Below, piece by piece: positions 1 to 9,105 of a stretch of DNA of 13,895 bases. The translations under genes and the position numbers were made by a program. The stretch's first letter is position 1, and every line of letters starts with the position of its first letter. The notes under the pieces are model-generated. The model was not told the DNA's origin. It worked only from the letters and a program-made list of their open reading frames with translations, and searched no databases. Source of the DNA: an uncultured Carnobacterium sp. (GTDB lineage: Bacteria > Bacillota > Bacilli > Lactobacillales > Aerococcaceae); NCBI GenBank assembly GCA_937923125.1, contig CALALK010000313.1, positions 1-13,895 on the forward strand, given 5' to 3'.

Positions 1-1
1 C

Positions 2-35
2 AAAAAAGCACTTCGGCATTGCTACCAAAGTGCTC
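2..35 (-). terminator. Intrinsic terminator of the surface-protein gene
   Basis: On the minus strand AGCACTT (34-28) pairs with AAGTGCT (13-7), and a run of T follows (the A run at 2-7 on the plus strand). It starts a few bases after the stop codon of the 40-774 gene, so it ends that transcript. Confidence 0.85.
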
Positions 36-39
36 AATT

Positions 40-774
40 TTATAAATGATCTGTTGCAGGCGGTGCAACCGTATCTGCAGATGTTGTTTCTGTTGTTGAC
101 GGCTCTGGTCTTTGAACCGCTACTTTCGTTAAATCTACAGTAGCAGTTTTCGTCCCATCACTCCATGGAATTTCATAAGCTCTTCCAGAATATACCCAAT
201 CTTGTTTTCCAGCTTCTTGTGCTTTTGAAGATTGGTCCAATTGATCTTTCATCCACGCTAAAGCTTGTTCCAACGTTGCAAATTCTTGTCCCGTATTCCC
301 TAACGGTTTCAATCGTTGTGGTGGTGTTGCTACTGTTTCAGCATTTGAAGTAACCGTAGGAACTTCAGTTGGAGTGGCCTCTTTCGTTTGAGGACCATTT
401 TCTGACTCTTCTCTTCTGCGTTCTTGGCTTGGAGTTGACTGCGCAACATTTCCTTGAACTTCTCTTGTGTTCTTTTCTTCAGTGACCACTTGTTTTTCTG
501 TGGTTACTGCTTCTGTAGTTGGAGCTTGTGTTGTCTCTTGTTTTTTCTCGGCGACTGCTTTCTTTTCAGCACTACTTGAAGGAGTTGACGAATTTGCTGG
601 CGCACTTGTTTGTACTTCTACGACTTGAGTGACTTTTTGCATCGGACTCATCGCTTGTGAAATACCATATACACCTGCTAGCATCGCTAAAGATAGGCCT
701 AACGTAATTCCCAATTGACTCGCTAAACCTAATGATTTAAAACCTTCTTGTAATTTCACTAAAAATGCTTTCAT
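40..774 (-). CDS. Membrane-anchored Ser/Thr/Glu-rich surface protein, function unknown
   Basis: A 244-residue protein that I cannot assign to a named family. Seen in the sequence: a short basic N-terminus, one hydrophobic segment at about residues 21-42, then a long low-complexity region (about 55-150) rich in Ser, Thr, Pro, Glu and Lys. A short folded-looking segment follows at about 163-220 (FATLEQALAWMKDQL, then WVYSGRAYEIPWSDGTKTATVDL), and a second Thr/Pro-rich tail ends the protein. There is no LPXTG sorting signal and no lipobox, so the N-terminal helix probably anchors it with the rest outside the cell. The aromatic and WSDGT part resembles small repeat domains found in surface proteins of lactic acid bacteria; this is an impression, not a match. 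The start is supported by an AAAGGGG ribosome site, and the gene is monocistronic with its own promoter and terminator. The repetitive linker may vary in length between strains. Confidence 0.8.
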   Translation of the reverse strand: MKAFLVKLQEGFKSLGLASQLGITLGLSLAMLAGVYGISQAMSPMQKVTQVVEVQTSAPANSSTPSSSAEKKAVAEKKQETTQAPTTEAVTTEKQVVTEEKNTREVQGNVAQSTPSQERRREESENGPQTKEATPTEVPTVTSNAETVATPPQRLKPLGNTGQEFATLEQALAWMKDQLDQSSKAQEAGKQDWVYSGRAYEIPWSDGTKTATVDLTKVAVQRPEPSTTETTSADTVAPPATDHL

Positions 775-811
775 CGTCCATCCCCTTTCTCCTTTTATTT
801 TTATTCAAACT

Positions 812-841
812 ATTATACCATATTTTTTCATATTTGTTGAA
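812..841 (-). promoter_or_regulatory. Promoter of the surface-protein gene
   Basis: On the minus strand a perfect TATAAT (817-812) carries an extended -10 TGG just upstream. A TTCAAC -35 (841-836) lies 18 bp away. It is well placed for the gene starting at 774. Confidence 0.7.
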
Positions 842-873
842 TGAAAAACATATATTATCACAAATTTAATTAT

Positions 874-885
874 TATTGCAATAGT
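874..885. promoter_or_regulatory. Palindromic word TATTGCAATA(GT), possible operator
   Basis: TATTGCAATA at 874-883 is a perfect 10-bp palindrome. With the next two bases the word TATTGCAATAGT is identical to 2624-2635, upstream of the glucosidase gene. Here it lies about 33 bp upstream of the -35 of the surface-protein promoter. An operator role is an inference from the shared word. Confidence 0.35.
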
Positions 886-900
886 ATCTAGCAACTTTGT

Positions 901-931
901 TTGTGAAAAATGCTTACCGAAAATTTCACAA
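901..931. repeat. Inverted repeat TTGTGAAA / TTTCACAA
   Basis: A perfect 8-bp inverted repeat (901-908 and 924-931) with a 15-nt spacer, in the gap downstream of the glucosidase gene. No T run follows on the minus strand, so it is not a clear terminator, yet it is the only hairpin that could end the glucosidase transcript. The arms resemble half of a Rex operator, but the spacing is wrong for one. Confidence 0.35.
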
Positions 932-978
932 CTCATTTTATCTACTTTTTTGCACTTACATTATATATGAAAATTGTT

Positions 979-2622
<1,644 letters not shown>

Positions 2623-2634
2623 CTATTGCAATAG
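2623..2634. promoter_or_regulatory. Palindrome CTATTGCAATAG at the dexB start
   Basis: A perfect 12-bp palindrome 16 bp upstream of the dexB start codon, next to the weak ribosome site. It shares TATTGCAATAGT with 874-885. A protein bound here could block transcription, and the folded RNA could mask the ribosome site. The regulator is unknown. Confidence 0.4.
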
Positions 2635-2641
2635 TGATTAC

Positions 2642-2656
2642 ACTATCAATGATAGT
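2642..2656. promoter_or_regulatory. Second dyad upstream of dexB (ACTATCA-A-TGATAGT)
   Basis: A perfect inverted repeat of 7-bp arms around one central base, immediately upstream of the 2623-2634 palindrome. Further upstream the word GAATACTAT occurs twice (2670-2678 and 2688-2696), 18 bp apart. The minus strand also carries TATAGT here, a possible -10. Together these look like an operator and promoter region for dexB. Confidence 0.4.
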
Positions 2657-2720
2657 CCTAAAACGGGAAGAATACTATATGTATTTCGAATACTATTTCA
2701 TTAAATTTGTATGACAAAGA

Positions 2721-2763
2721 CCAAAATAAAACGGAGAAAAAACAGAAACTCTGTTCTTTCTCC
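2721..2763 (-). terminator. Intrinsic terminator of lrgAB
   Basis: On the minus strand GGAGAAAGAACAG (2763-2751) pairs with CTGTTTTTTCTCC (2745-2733) over 13 bp with one G-U pair and a 5-nt loop. GTTTTATTTT follows. It lies 5 bp after the lrgB stop codon. Confidence 0.85.
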
Positions 2764-2768
2764 ACTTC

Positions 2769-3464
2769 TTAAATAAACCCTGCAAAAATTTGTGCGCCAA
2801 TAAGAGTAATAATCCCCGAAATCACAATGGATAAACCACTCATCGCACCTTCGACTTCACCTAATTGCATGGCACGTGCCGTCCCAATCGCGTGAGAAGA
2901 CGTTCCAATCGCAATCCCTTTCGCAACAGGATGCGTAATTCCTGTTACCTTACAGATAATTTCACAGAACATATTTCCTAGAACCCCTGTAAGAATAATC
3001 ACCGCTACGGTAATAGTCACATATCCACCAGACTCTTGAGACAAGCCCATACCGATGGCTGTCGTAATTGATTTTGGCAGTAAGGTTACGTACTCTTCGT
3101 GCGTTAATTGGAAAAGCAATGATAACACCCAAACCGTACATAGACTCGTCAATACCCCTGCACTAATTCCTGCAAAGATGGCGCCTTTATGCTTTTTCAA
3201 TTGTTCGATTTGTTGATACAACGGAATCGCTAAACAAACCGTTGCAGGCGTTAAGAGATAACTTAAGCTATCCGCACTCGCATAATAGCTATCATAGTCG
3301 ATATTAAAGACATTTAACACAATAATTACGAAAATAATCGCTACAAGTAGCGGGTTAAAGATTGGCCATTTATAACGGTCACGTAAAAATACGCCAATTT
3401 CAAAACCGATTATACTAATCACGAACCCGATTGTCGCTGTATTAAGAACGAGTTGATTCACCAT
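2769..3464 (-). CDS. lrgB: LrgB/CidB family membrane protein
   Basis: A 231-residue, almost entirely hydrophobic protein of the LrgB/CidB/YohK family, at the family's usual length. The C-terminal half carries the conserved signature: PKSITTAIGMGLSQESGG at about 130, GVLGNMFCEIICKVTGI at about 160, and KGIAIGTSSHAIGTARAMQ at about 182. LrgB works with LrgA. The pair was first described in staphylococci as antiholin-like modulators of murein hydrolase activity. In Bacillus (PftAB) and Streptococcus mutans it is reported to take part in pyruvate uptake or export. The start ATG at 3464 has AAAGGAG seven bases upstream and overlaps the end of lrgA by 23 bp, so translation is probably coupled. A strong terminator follows. 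No lytSR two-component genes are in the window. Family assignment is firm; the transported substrate is inferred. Confidence 0.9.
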   Translation of the reverse strand: MVNQLVLNTATIGFVISIIGFEIGVFLRDRYKWPIFNPLLVAIIFVIIVLNVFNIDYDSYYASADSLSYLLTPATVCLAIPLYQQIEQLKKHKGAIFAGISAGVLTSLCTVWVLSLLFQLTHEEYVTLLPKSITTAIGMGLSQESGGYVTITVAVIILTGVLGNMFCEIICKVTGITHPVAKGIAIGTSSHAIGTARAMQLGEVEGAMSGLSIVISGIITLIGAQIFAGFI

Positions 3465-3813
3465 CTTGGGCTCCTTTCTCGAGGACGTATTGCGTTACTT
3501 TTCCTGAAACAATCATCACTACAAATGTCGTAATAATCGTGATGATAGATACTGGTACAATAATACGATGCAATTGATCCCACGATTCGATAATTCCAAC
3601 GGCAGCCGGGATAAACATTAACGACATAATCTCGATTAAAAACGTCCCTGCTTGGTACACTTTTTCAATTTTAACAACCCCCGTCATTAATAAAGCCATC
3701 ATTAGAATGAGGCCATAAATGCTTGCTGGAATTGGAAGAGGGATGTAATATTTCATGATTTCACCGATACAGGTCACAATCATAATCCACCCAAACTGTT
3801 TAAAATATTTCAT
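3442..3813 (-). CDS. lrgA: LrgA/CidA family holin-like protein
   Basis: A 123-residue protein with about four membrane segments and a short charged tail, typical of LrgA/CidA. Conserved features seen are the PIPASIYGLILM loop-helix (residues 27-38) and MFIPAAVGII (about 66-75). It is the first gene of a two-gene operon with lrgB. The start is supported by AAAGGAG seven bases upstream. Upstream lie a -35/-10 promoter (3927-3955) and, between promoter and gene, a complete intrinsic terminator (3829-3868), so transcription seems to be controlled by attenuation. The partner protein and the reported pyruvate link are given under lrgB. CidA versus LrgA cannot be separated by sequence alone. Confidence 0.88.
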   Translation of the reverse strand: MKYFKQFGWIMIVTCIGEIMKYYIPLPIPASIYGLILMMALLMTGVVKIEKVYQAGTFLIEIMSLMFIPAAVGIIESWDQLHRIIVPVSIITIITTFVVMIVSGKVTQYVLEKGAQDGESTRS

Positions 3814-3828
3814 TAGATCTCCTTTAGT

Positions 3829-3868
3829 AAAAAAAGCACCCCATTCAAGCCTTGCTCGAATCGCGTGC
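3829..3868 (-). terminator. Leader terminator (attenuator) upstream of lrgA
   Basis: On the minus strand GCAC-GCG-ATTCGAGC, loop AAG, GCTTGAAT-GGG-GTGC forms a two-part stem with an 8-bp inner helix (one G-U), a symmetrical internal loop and a 4-bp outer helix. Seven T follow. It ends just before the lrgA ribosome site and downstream of the promoter. lysS upstream already has its own terminator, so this one probably acts on the lrgA leader. Confidence 0.75.
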
Positions 3869-3897
3869 AGGTCTCTTTCGTCTATAACATTCAGTCT

Positions 3898-3915
3898 GGA
3901 AAAGCGCTCTCTTCC
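3898..3915 (-). promoter_or_regulatory. 5' hairpin of the lrgA leader
   Basis: Directly after the predicted transcript start, GGAAGAG-AGCG-CTTTTCC forms a 7-bp stem (one G-U) with a 4-nt loop. With the linker at 3869-3897 it makes up the rest of a leader of about 110 nt. The linker has AGAC three times. I cannot match the leader to a known riboswitch class. Confidence 0.45.
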
Positions 3916-3926
3916 AACTTGCCCTC

Positions 3927-3955
3927 ATAGTATATTCAAATGTACGGAAAGTCAA
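3927..3955 (-). promoter_or_regulatory. Promoter of lrgAB
   Basis: On the minus strand TTGACT (3955-3950) is followed after 17 bp by TACTAT (3932-3927); TATACT lies 2 bp upstream of it as the alternative -10. Transcription should start near 3920, leaving a leader of about 107 nt before the lrgA start. Confidence 0.65.
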
Positions 3956-4025
3956 CTACAACCCTGTGAACATTTGTTACTTTTAGTGTTCTAAATCTGA
4001 CCTGTTTACTTGAATCACTTTTCGA

Positions 4026-4077
4026 AATTATCATATATGATAATTATCAAATATGATAATTACCATATTTGGTAATT
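4026..4077. repeat. Three tandem 16-bp dyads upstream of the lrgAB promoter
   Basis: Units AATTATCATATATGAT (4026-4041), AATTATCAAATATGAT (4042-4057) and AATTACCATATTTGGT (4058-4073) are followed by a terminal AATT. Each unit with the next AATT forms a dyad: the first is a perfect 20-bp palindrome, the other two have central mismatches only. In the third unit T-to-C and A-to-G changes compensate each other, so symmetry is kept. The array begins about 70 bp upstream of the lrgA -35. The 324-bp gap 3814-4137 therefore holds the lrgA leader, its promoter, this array and the lysS terminator; I see no gene in it. Confidence 0.7.
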
Positions 4078-4084
4078 GCGGTTA

Positions 4085-4123
4085 AACAAAAAACACCCCG
4101 TCTAAGGCGAACCTTAAACGGGG
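4085..4123 (-). terminator. Intrinsic terminator of lysS
   Basis: On the minus strand CCCCGTTTAAGG, loop TTCG, CCTTAGACGGGG forms a 12-bp stem with one G-U pair. TGTTTTTTG follows. It lies about 14 bp after the lysS stop codon. Confidence 0.9.
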
Positions 4124-4137
4124 CACTAAATTCAATA

Positions 4138-5717
<1,580 letters not shown>

Positions 5718-5737
5718 AGTATTTCAAGGCTTTTTGC

Positions 5738-6754
5738 TTAAATTTCTGCCAAGCGTTGTTTTTGACGTTCTTCACGTTCTAAATGTTCTACCACGAATTG
5801 GTCTAATAACGCTTCTACTGTTTGTAAATTCTCAGCTTCATTAATGGCTACTTTTGTTTTAGAGGCACGTGGCACTCCTTTTAAGTAATAGCCTGCTAAT
5901 TTGCGGAATTCTTTCGTTGCGACTGCTTCACCTTTCAGATTGGCAAGTCGTTGTAAGTGTAATTTCGCAATTTCGATTTTCTCTGGAACGGTATTTTCAG
6001 GAAGCAATTCGCCTGTTTCTAAATAATGAACCGTTTGACGAATCATCCAAGGGTTCGCTAAGGCGGCACGTCCAATCATAACGCCATCCACGCCTGCAAT
6101 ATCAATCATGCGTTTGGCATCTTCTGGAGAGCGAACATCCCCATTCCCGATTAAAGGAATGCGCGTTAAGTTTTTCTTCACTTCACCAAGGATTTCCCAG
6201 TCGGCTTTTCCGTCATACATTTGCACACGTGTACGCCCATGCATCGCAACGGCGCTTGCACCGGCACGTTCTGCAGCAAGGGCATTTTCAACCGCATATA
6301 AATGCTCGTGGTCCCATCCTGTACGCATCTTCACGGTCACAGGCTTATCGACTGCGTCTACAACCGCCGCAACCATTTCGTATACTTTATTCGGATCTAG
6401 TAACCATTTTGCACCAGCTTCTGCCTTAATCACTTTATTAACAGGGCATCCCATGTTGATATCGATAATCGCTGCTTCTGTATTTTCAGCCACGTATTTC
6501 GCTGCCTCGACTAAAGTATCTTTATTTCCGCCCATGATTTGAACGCTGAGTGGATACTCGTTTGGCTCGATATGAAGCATGCTTAATGTTTTCTCATTAC
6601 GAAATTGAATCCCTTTGTCGCTAATCATTTCGCAAACCACTAAACCGGCACCGAATTCTTTTACAGTGACACGGAAAGCAGAGTTTGAAATCCCAGCCAT
6701 CGGGGCTACAACTACGCTATTGTCAATTTGAATATCTCCAATTTTGAAACTCAT
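5738..6754 (-). CDS. dusB: tRNA-dihydrouridine synthase B
   Basis: A 338-residue flavoenzyme that reduces uridines in the D-loop of tRNA to dihydrouridine using FMN and NADPH. Seen in the sequence: the N-terminal [11 protein letters not shown] strand of the FMN-binding TIM barrel (residues 14-24), [10 protein letters not shown] with catalytic Cys103, VKMRTGWD with the conserved Lys142, IPLIGNGDV and [14 protein letters not shown], and a C-terminal helical tRNA-binding domain. The open frame runs upstream to 6811, but the start at 6754 is preferred: AAGGAG lies seven bases upstream, and [10 protein letters not shown] matches the length and beginning of DusB proteins. The extra 19 codons have no ribosome site. 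lysS lies 94 bp downstream. Upstream there is a structured leader with an internal promoter, and no terminator separates dusB from the membrane-protein genes, so read-through is possible. Confidence 0.93.
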   Translation of the reverse strand: MSFKIGDIQIDNSVVVAPMAGISNSAFRVTVKEFGAGLVVCEMISDKGIQFRNEKTLSMLHIEPNEYPLSVQIMGGNKDTLVEAAKYVAENTEAAIIDINMGCPVNKVIKAEAGAKWLLDPNKVYEMVAAVVDAVDKPVTVKMRTGWDHEHLYAVENALAAERAGASAVAMHGRTRVQMYDGKADWEILGEVKKNLTRIPLIGNGDVRSPEDAKRMIDIAGVDGVMIGRAALANPWMIRQTVHYLETGELLPENTVPEKIEIAKLHLQRLANLKGEAVATKEFRKLAGYYLKGVPRASKTKVAINEAENLQTVEALLDQFVVEHLEREERQKQRLAEI

Positions 6755-6760
6755 CTTAAT

Positions 6761-6766
6761 CTCCTT
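6761..6766 (-). promoter_or_regulatory. Ribosome site that fixes the dusB start
   Basis: AAGGAG on the minus strand, seven bases before the ATG at 6754. It lies inside the longer open frame, so the upstream 19 codons are leader and not protein. Confidence 0.8.
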
Positions 6767-6788
6767 TTTCAATCTTTCGAATCGTCTA

Positions 6789-6917
6789 TCAAGTGAACGG
6801 CTTTCTCTCAATCAATCGAAAAGCACGAGCTGCATCACCAATAGTGAGTGCGACTCGTGCGCTAAGTTCACTTATTTCTTGCCGGATTATTGTACCATAA
6901 CCCGCGCCTTCTTGCAT
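6789..6917 (-). CDS. Possible 42-residue ORF in the dusB leader
   Basis: A frame beginning ATG at 6917, 10 bp after the stop of the 105-residue membrane protein, with AAGGGG six bases upstream. It ends TGA 34 bp before dusB. The peptide (starts [15 protein letters not shown], ends RLIERKPFT) is charged, not hydrophobic, and I recognise no family. Its spacing suits an operon gene. However, the DNA also holds nested inverted repeats and an extended -10 promoter, so it may be a chance frame across a structured leader. It looks somewhat richer in G and C than its neighbours. Confidence 0.3.
   Translation of the reverse strand: MQEGAGYGTIIRQEISELSARVALTIGDAARAFRLIERKPFT
6791..6873 (-). promoter_or_regulatory. 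Nested stem structure in the dusB 5' leader
   Basis: Three nested helices on the minus strand. The outer is AAGTGAAC (6873-6866) with GTTCACTT (6798-6791), 8 bp. The middle is GCACGAG (6860-6854) with CTCGTGC (6829-6823), 7 bp. The apical is GCA-C-TCAC (6851-6844) with GTGATGC (6838-6832), 7 bp with one bulge. It lies between the predicted dusB promoter and ribosome site. No T run follows, so it is not a terminator. A regulatory RNA element is inferred; I match it to no known family. Confidence 0.5.
6889..6898 (-). promoter_or_regulatory. Extended -10 promoter of dusB
   Basis: TATGGTACAAT on the minus strand, TACAAT with extended -10 TGG. The same GGTACAATAA block occurs at the lysS promoter. 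No good -35 is visible. Transcription would start near 6882, just before the nested stems. Confidence 0.5.
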
Positions 6918-6927
6918 TTGATTCCCC

Positions 6928-7245
6928 TTAATAAAAGAGTCTCATCGAAAGCAGCAAGAACGTAATGAGGAATCCACCTGTTAAGAGTAACTGCCATCCC
7001 GTTTCTTCCACTGTTTTTAGTTGAAACGAAATCCAACTAAACAATGAGAAACTGAGAAGGAACCCCACTGCCCCCGCTGCTATAATAGACAGCATCACAA
7101 GGATCAGTTTCTCCCCTACTAAGAAAAAGTTACCCGCTCCTAACATCGCCACAAAGAAAAGGACCCATGAAATCCACATCAAAACAGTAGCGACTTTATG
7201 CATTTTTACTAATCCTGGTTGTTTTTCAAAATGTCGTGCTTCCAT
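6928..7245 (-). CDS. Small membrane protein, paralogue of the next upstream gene
   Basis: A 105-residue protein with about three membrane helices (17-37, 46-74, 84-103); function unknown. Near the C-terminus it carries TVEETGWQLLLTGGFLITFL, closely matching the 92-residue neighbour at 7273-7551, and both share an N-terminal VLMW segment. The pair is therefore a tandem duplication that has diverged. The start is supported by AGGAGG nine bases upstream; a later ATG at codon 15 has no such site. It is the last of three membrane-protein genes with short gaps, so they are probably one operon. I see no catalytic or transport motif. Confidence 0.8.
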   Translation of the reverse strand: MEARHFEKQPGLVKMHKVATVLMWISWVLFFVAMLGAGNFFLVGEKLILVMLSIIAAGAVGFLLSFSLFSWISFQLKTVEETGWQLLLTGGFLITFLLLSMRLFY

Positions 7246-7272
7246 AAATCTCTTCCTCCTAAACCTTTTTTA

Positions 7273-7551
7273 TCAATATCTAATGACTCCAGTGAAGAGC
7301 AATAACAAAAAGGTGAGCCAAGTCCCTGTAAGAAGTAGCTGCCACCAAGTGTCTTTAACCGATTTTTCTTCTACCGCAATTAAAACATACATCATGAAAC
7401 TGACAAACGTCATAATCATGAGAATCGGCATGATGAAGATGGCAATCAACAGTCCTCCTGGGACACCACGACTGCTCATGAAAATCCATTGCGGTACTAA
7501 TCCTAGCCACATCAAGACTTCTGCGATACTTTTTGCTTTCTCTAGTTTCAT
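7273..7551 (-). CDS. Small membrane protein, paralogue of the 6928-7245 product
   Basis: A 92-residue protein with about three membrane helices (8-25, 33-58, 70-90); function unknown. The C-terminal part, KSVKDTWWQLLLTGTWLTFL, shares WQLLLTG and the spacing of acidic, aromatic and Leu residues with its downstream neighbour. GGAGG lies six bases before the ATG. The gene starts 15 bp after the 156-residue gene and ends 27 bp before the next, so it is the middle gene of a tight operon. The WQLLLTG repeat suggests a shared structural role, perhaps heterodimerisation; that is an inference. Confidence 0.8.
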   Translation of the reverse strand: MKLEKAKSIAEVLMWLGLVPQWIFMSSRGVPGGLLIAIFIMPILMIMTFVSFMMYVLIAVEEKSVKDTWWQLLLTGTWLTFLLLLFTGVIRY

Positions 7552-7566
7552 TCAAAACCTCCAAAA

Positions 7567-8037
7567 TTATCTGACATTTTGTTTCTGAATTTGTTTGGCA
7601 AGTGCCCTTGGAGCTAGCGACAAGAAGCAAATGACAATTCCAAATAAGAACACCACCAAACCAATCACTTCAACAATACTATTGAACTGCGAAAACACTC
7701 CAATCATGAGCGCCAATATGATGGCAGAAAAACCAACCTTGCGAACAGCCTTTGCGGTTGCTTGGTAATAGTCTTCAATCGTTTCAGGAGTGGCCGATGT
7801 ATGTTTCAACTTCACAAGTTCCTGATGCGTTTTCCTCCAATAATTCATCCCCATCCAGAAGATTCCGCCGATGGTCATCGCTGAAAATAGCAATAAAATA
7901 GCTGCACCGATTTCGTCCATATTTTCAATAGTTTTTACAGATGAATCCATCTCGTCAAACGTCACCAGTGTAACCACCCCACAAATAAATGAGATAAGGG
8001 TAAACCACCCTGCTTTGTTTGAACCTTTTTGTTCCAT
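7567..8037 (-). CDS. Four-helix membrane protein, function unknown
   Basis: A 156-residue protein with four hydrophobic segments (about 11-27, 42-66, 101-116, 119-142). A charged loop with HQELVKLKHTSATPETIEDYY (about 71-91) lies between helices 2 and 3, and the tail is basic. I do not recognise the family. It opens the three-gene membrane operon and has AGGAGG five bases before the ATG. Upstream, TATACT (8065-8060) is a possible -10, but the -35 would fall inside the prs terminator and is poor, so some transcription may come from read-through. It shows no clear similarity to the two smaller paralogues beyond being hydrophobic. Confidence 0.8.
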   Translation of the reverse strand: MEQKGSNKAGWFTLISFICGVVTLVTFDEMDSSVKTIENMDEIGAAILLLFSAMTIGGIFWMGMNYWRKTHQELVKLKHTSATPETIEDYYQATAKAVRKVGFSAIILALMIGVFSQFNSIVEVIGLVVFLFGIVICFLSLAPRALAKQIQKQNVR

Positions 8038-8068
8038 ACGAACCTCCTATATTAGATTCAGTATAAAC

Positions 8069-8103
8069 AAAAATGAGCCGAGACCATAGCCTCGGCTCAT
8101 TTA
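8069..8103 (-). terminator. Intrinsic terminator of prs
   Basis: AAATGAGCCGAG pairs with CTCGGCTCATTT over 12 bp with an 8-nt loop, and T runs follow. The palindrome is symmetrical, so it could also work in the other direction. It lies about 17 bp after the prs stop. Confidence 0.9.
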
Positions 8104-8119
8104 TTTTAACAATTCTTTA

Positions 8120-9097
8120 TTAATCTAAAATAGTGAATTTCTCGATAAATAACGGACTCACTGAACGGTTTTCGTGAATACGACGAATCGCTTCCGCCAT
8201 TAATTGGTCAACGCTGATTTGAACAATCTTGCCACCTGTTTTTTCTTCAGGAACTTCGATTGAGTCTGTTACAACTACTTCTTTAATCACTGAGTCGTTA
8301 ATACGGTCTAATGCTGGACCAGATAATACAGCGTGCGTACAGCAAGCGTACACTTCTTCAGCACCTGCATCTTTGATTGCTTGTGCAGCAAGAGTGATTG
8401 TTCCAGCTGTATCAATCATATCGTCGATTAATACGGCAACTTTTCCTTTTACTTCACCGATGATGTTCATGACTTCTGCCACGTTTGCTTTTGGACGACG
8501 TTTATCAACAATCGCGATAGGTGCGTGTAAGAACTCAGCCATTTTACGAGCACGAGTTACCCCACCGTGGTCAGGAGATACAACAACGATATCTTTATCT
8601 TTGAAGTTGTTTTCTAAGAAGTGGTTCGCAAGAAGTGGAGCTCCTAATAAGTGGTCCACTGGAATGTCGAAGAACCCTTGAATTTGGGCAGCGTGTAAAT
8701 CAAGTGTTAACACACGGTCTGCACCGGCTTGAGTAATCATGTTTGCAACTAATTTTGCAGTGATTGGTTCACGAGATTGTGCTTTACGGTCTTGACGAGC
8801 GTAGCCATAGTAAGGAATAACAATGTTAATTGTTTTTGCACTCGCACGGCGTAATGCATCCACCATGATTAATAACTCCATTAAGTTATCATTTACTGGA
8901 TAAGAAGTTGATTGAACGATATACACATGGCAACCACGTACACTCTCATCGATATTGATTTTAATCTCGCCATCGCTGAATTGAGTAACAGAAACTTTAC
9001 CAAGTTCTAAACCGACTTCTTCAGCAATCTTTGCCGCTAAAGGACGATTTGAGCTTAAAGCGAATATTTTTAAATTAGGATCGGAATAATGTTCCAC
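8120..9097 (-). CDS. prs: Ribose-phosphate pyrophosphokinase (PRPP synthase, class I)
   Basis: A 325-residue cytoplasmic enzyme that makes PRPP from ribose 5-phosphate and ATP for purine, pyrimidine, NAD, His and Trp synthesis. Seen in the sequence: the class I N-terminus ([14 protein letters not shown]), [16 protein letters not shown] (about 40-55), the flexible loop [16 protein letters not shown] (96-111), metal-site [13 protein letters not shown] with His135, the [14 protein letters not shown] segment (171-184), and the PRPP loop DDMIDTAGT (225-233). The start is GTG at 9097-9095 with GGGGG eight bases upstream. [12 protein letters not shown] aligns with the start of Bacillus Prs, and no in-frame ATG fits better. 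It lies 92 bp downstream of glmU, the classical gcaD-prs order, with its own promoter, and has a strong terminator. Confidence 0.97.
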   Translation of the reverse strand: MEHYSDPNLKIFALSSNRPLAAKIAEEVGLELGKVSVTQFSDGEIKINIDESVRGCHVYIVQSTSYPVNDNLMELLIMVDALRRASAKTINIVIPYYGYARQDRKAQSREPITAKLVANMITQAGADRVLTLDLHAAQIQGFFDIPVDHLLGAPLLANHFLENNFKDKDIVVVSPDHGGVTRARKMAEFLHAPIAIVDKRRPKANVAEVMNIIGEVKGKVAVLIDDMIDTAGTITLAAQAIKDAGAEEVYACCTHAVLSGPALDRINDSVIKEVVVTDSIEVPEEKTGGKIVQISVDQLMAEAIRRIHENRSVSPLFIEKFTILD

Positions 9098-9105
9098 AAT
9101 GATAA

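Noticed and set aside
901..931. Rex operator
   Set aside because: Half sites fit TTGTGAA/TTCACAA, but a Rex site has about 6 bp between them, here 17.
3814..3921. T-box leader before lrgA
   Set aside because: A terminator and the stretch AAAGAG...CGCG recall T-box leaders, but the UGGNACC core and the long Stem I are missing, and lrgA is not an amino-acid gene.
4026..4077. CRISPR array or replication iterons
   Set aside because: The units abut with no spacers and number only three; no cas or rep gene is near.
6755..6811. 19-residue N-terminal extension of DusB
   Set aside because: It includes the ribosome site for the start at 6754 and does not resemble DusB N-termini.
7355..7630. 91-codon minus-strand frame overlapping two membrane-protein genes
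   Set aside because: It overlaps the well-supported 7273-7551 and 7567-8037 genes in another frame and has no membrane or domain pattern.
8229..8681. 150-codon plus-strand frame opposite prs
   Set aside because: It is the antisense of a clear Prs protein, without ribosome site or promoter; other long plus-strand frames opposite dusB, glmU and lysS were dismissed for the same reason.
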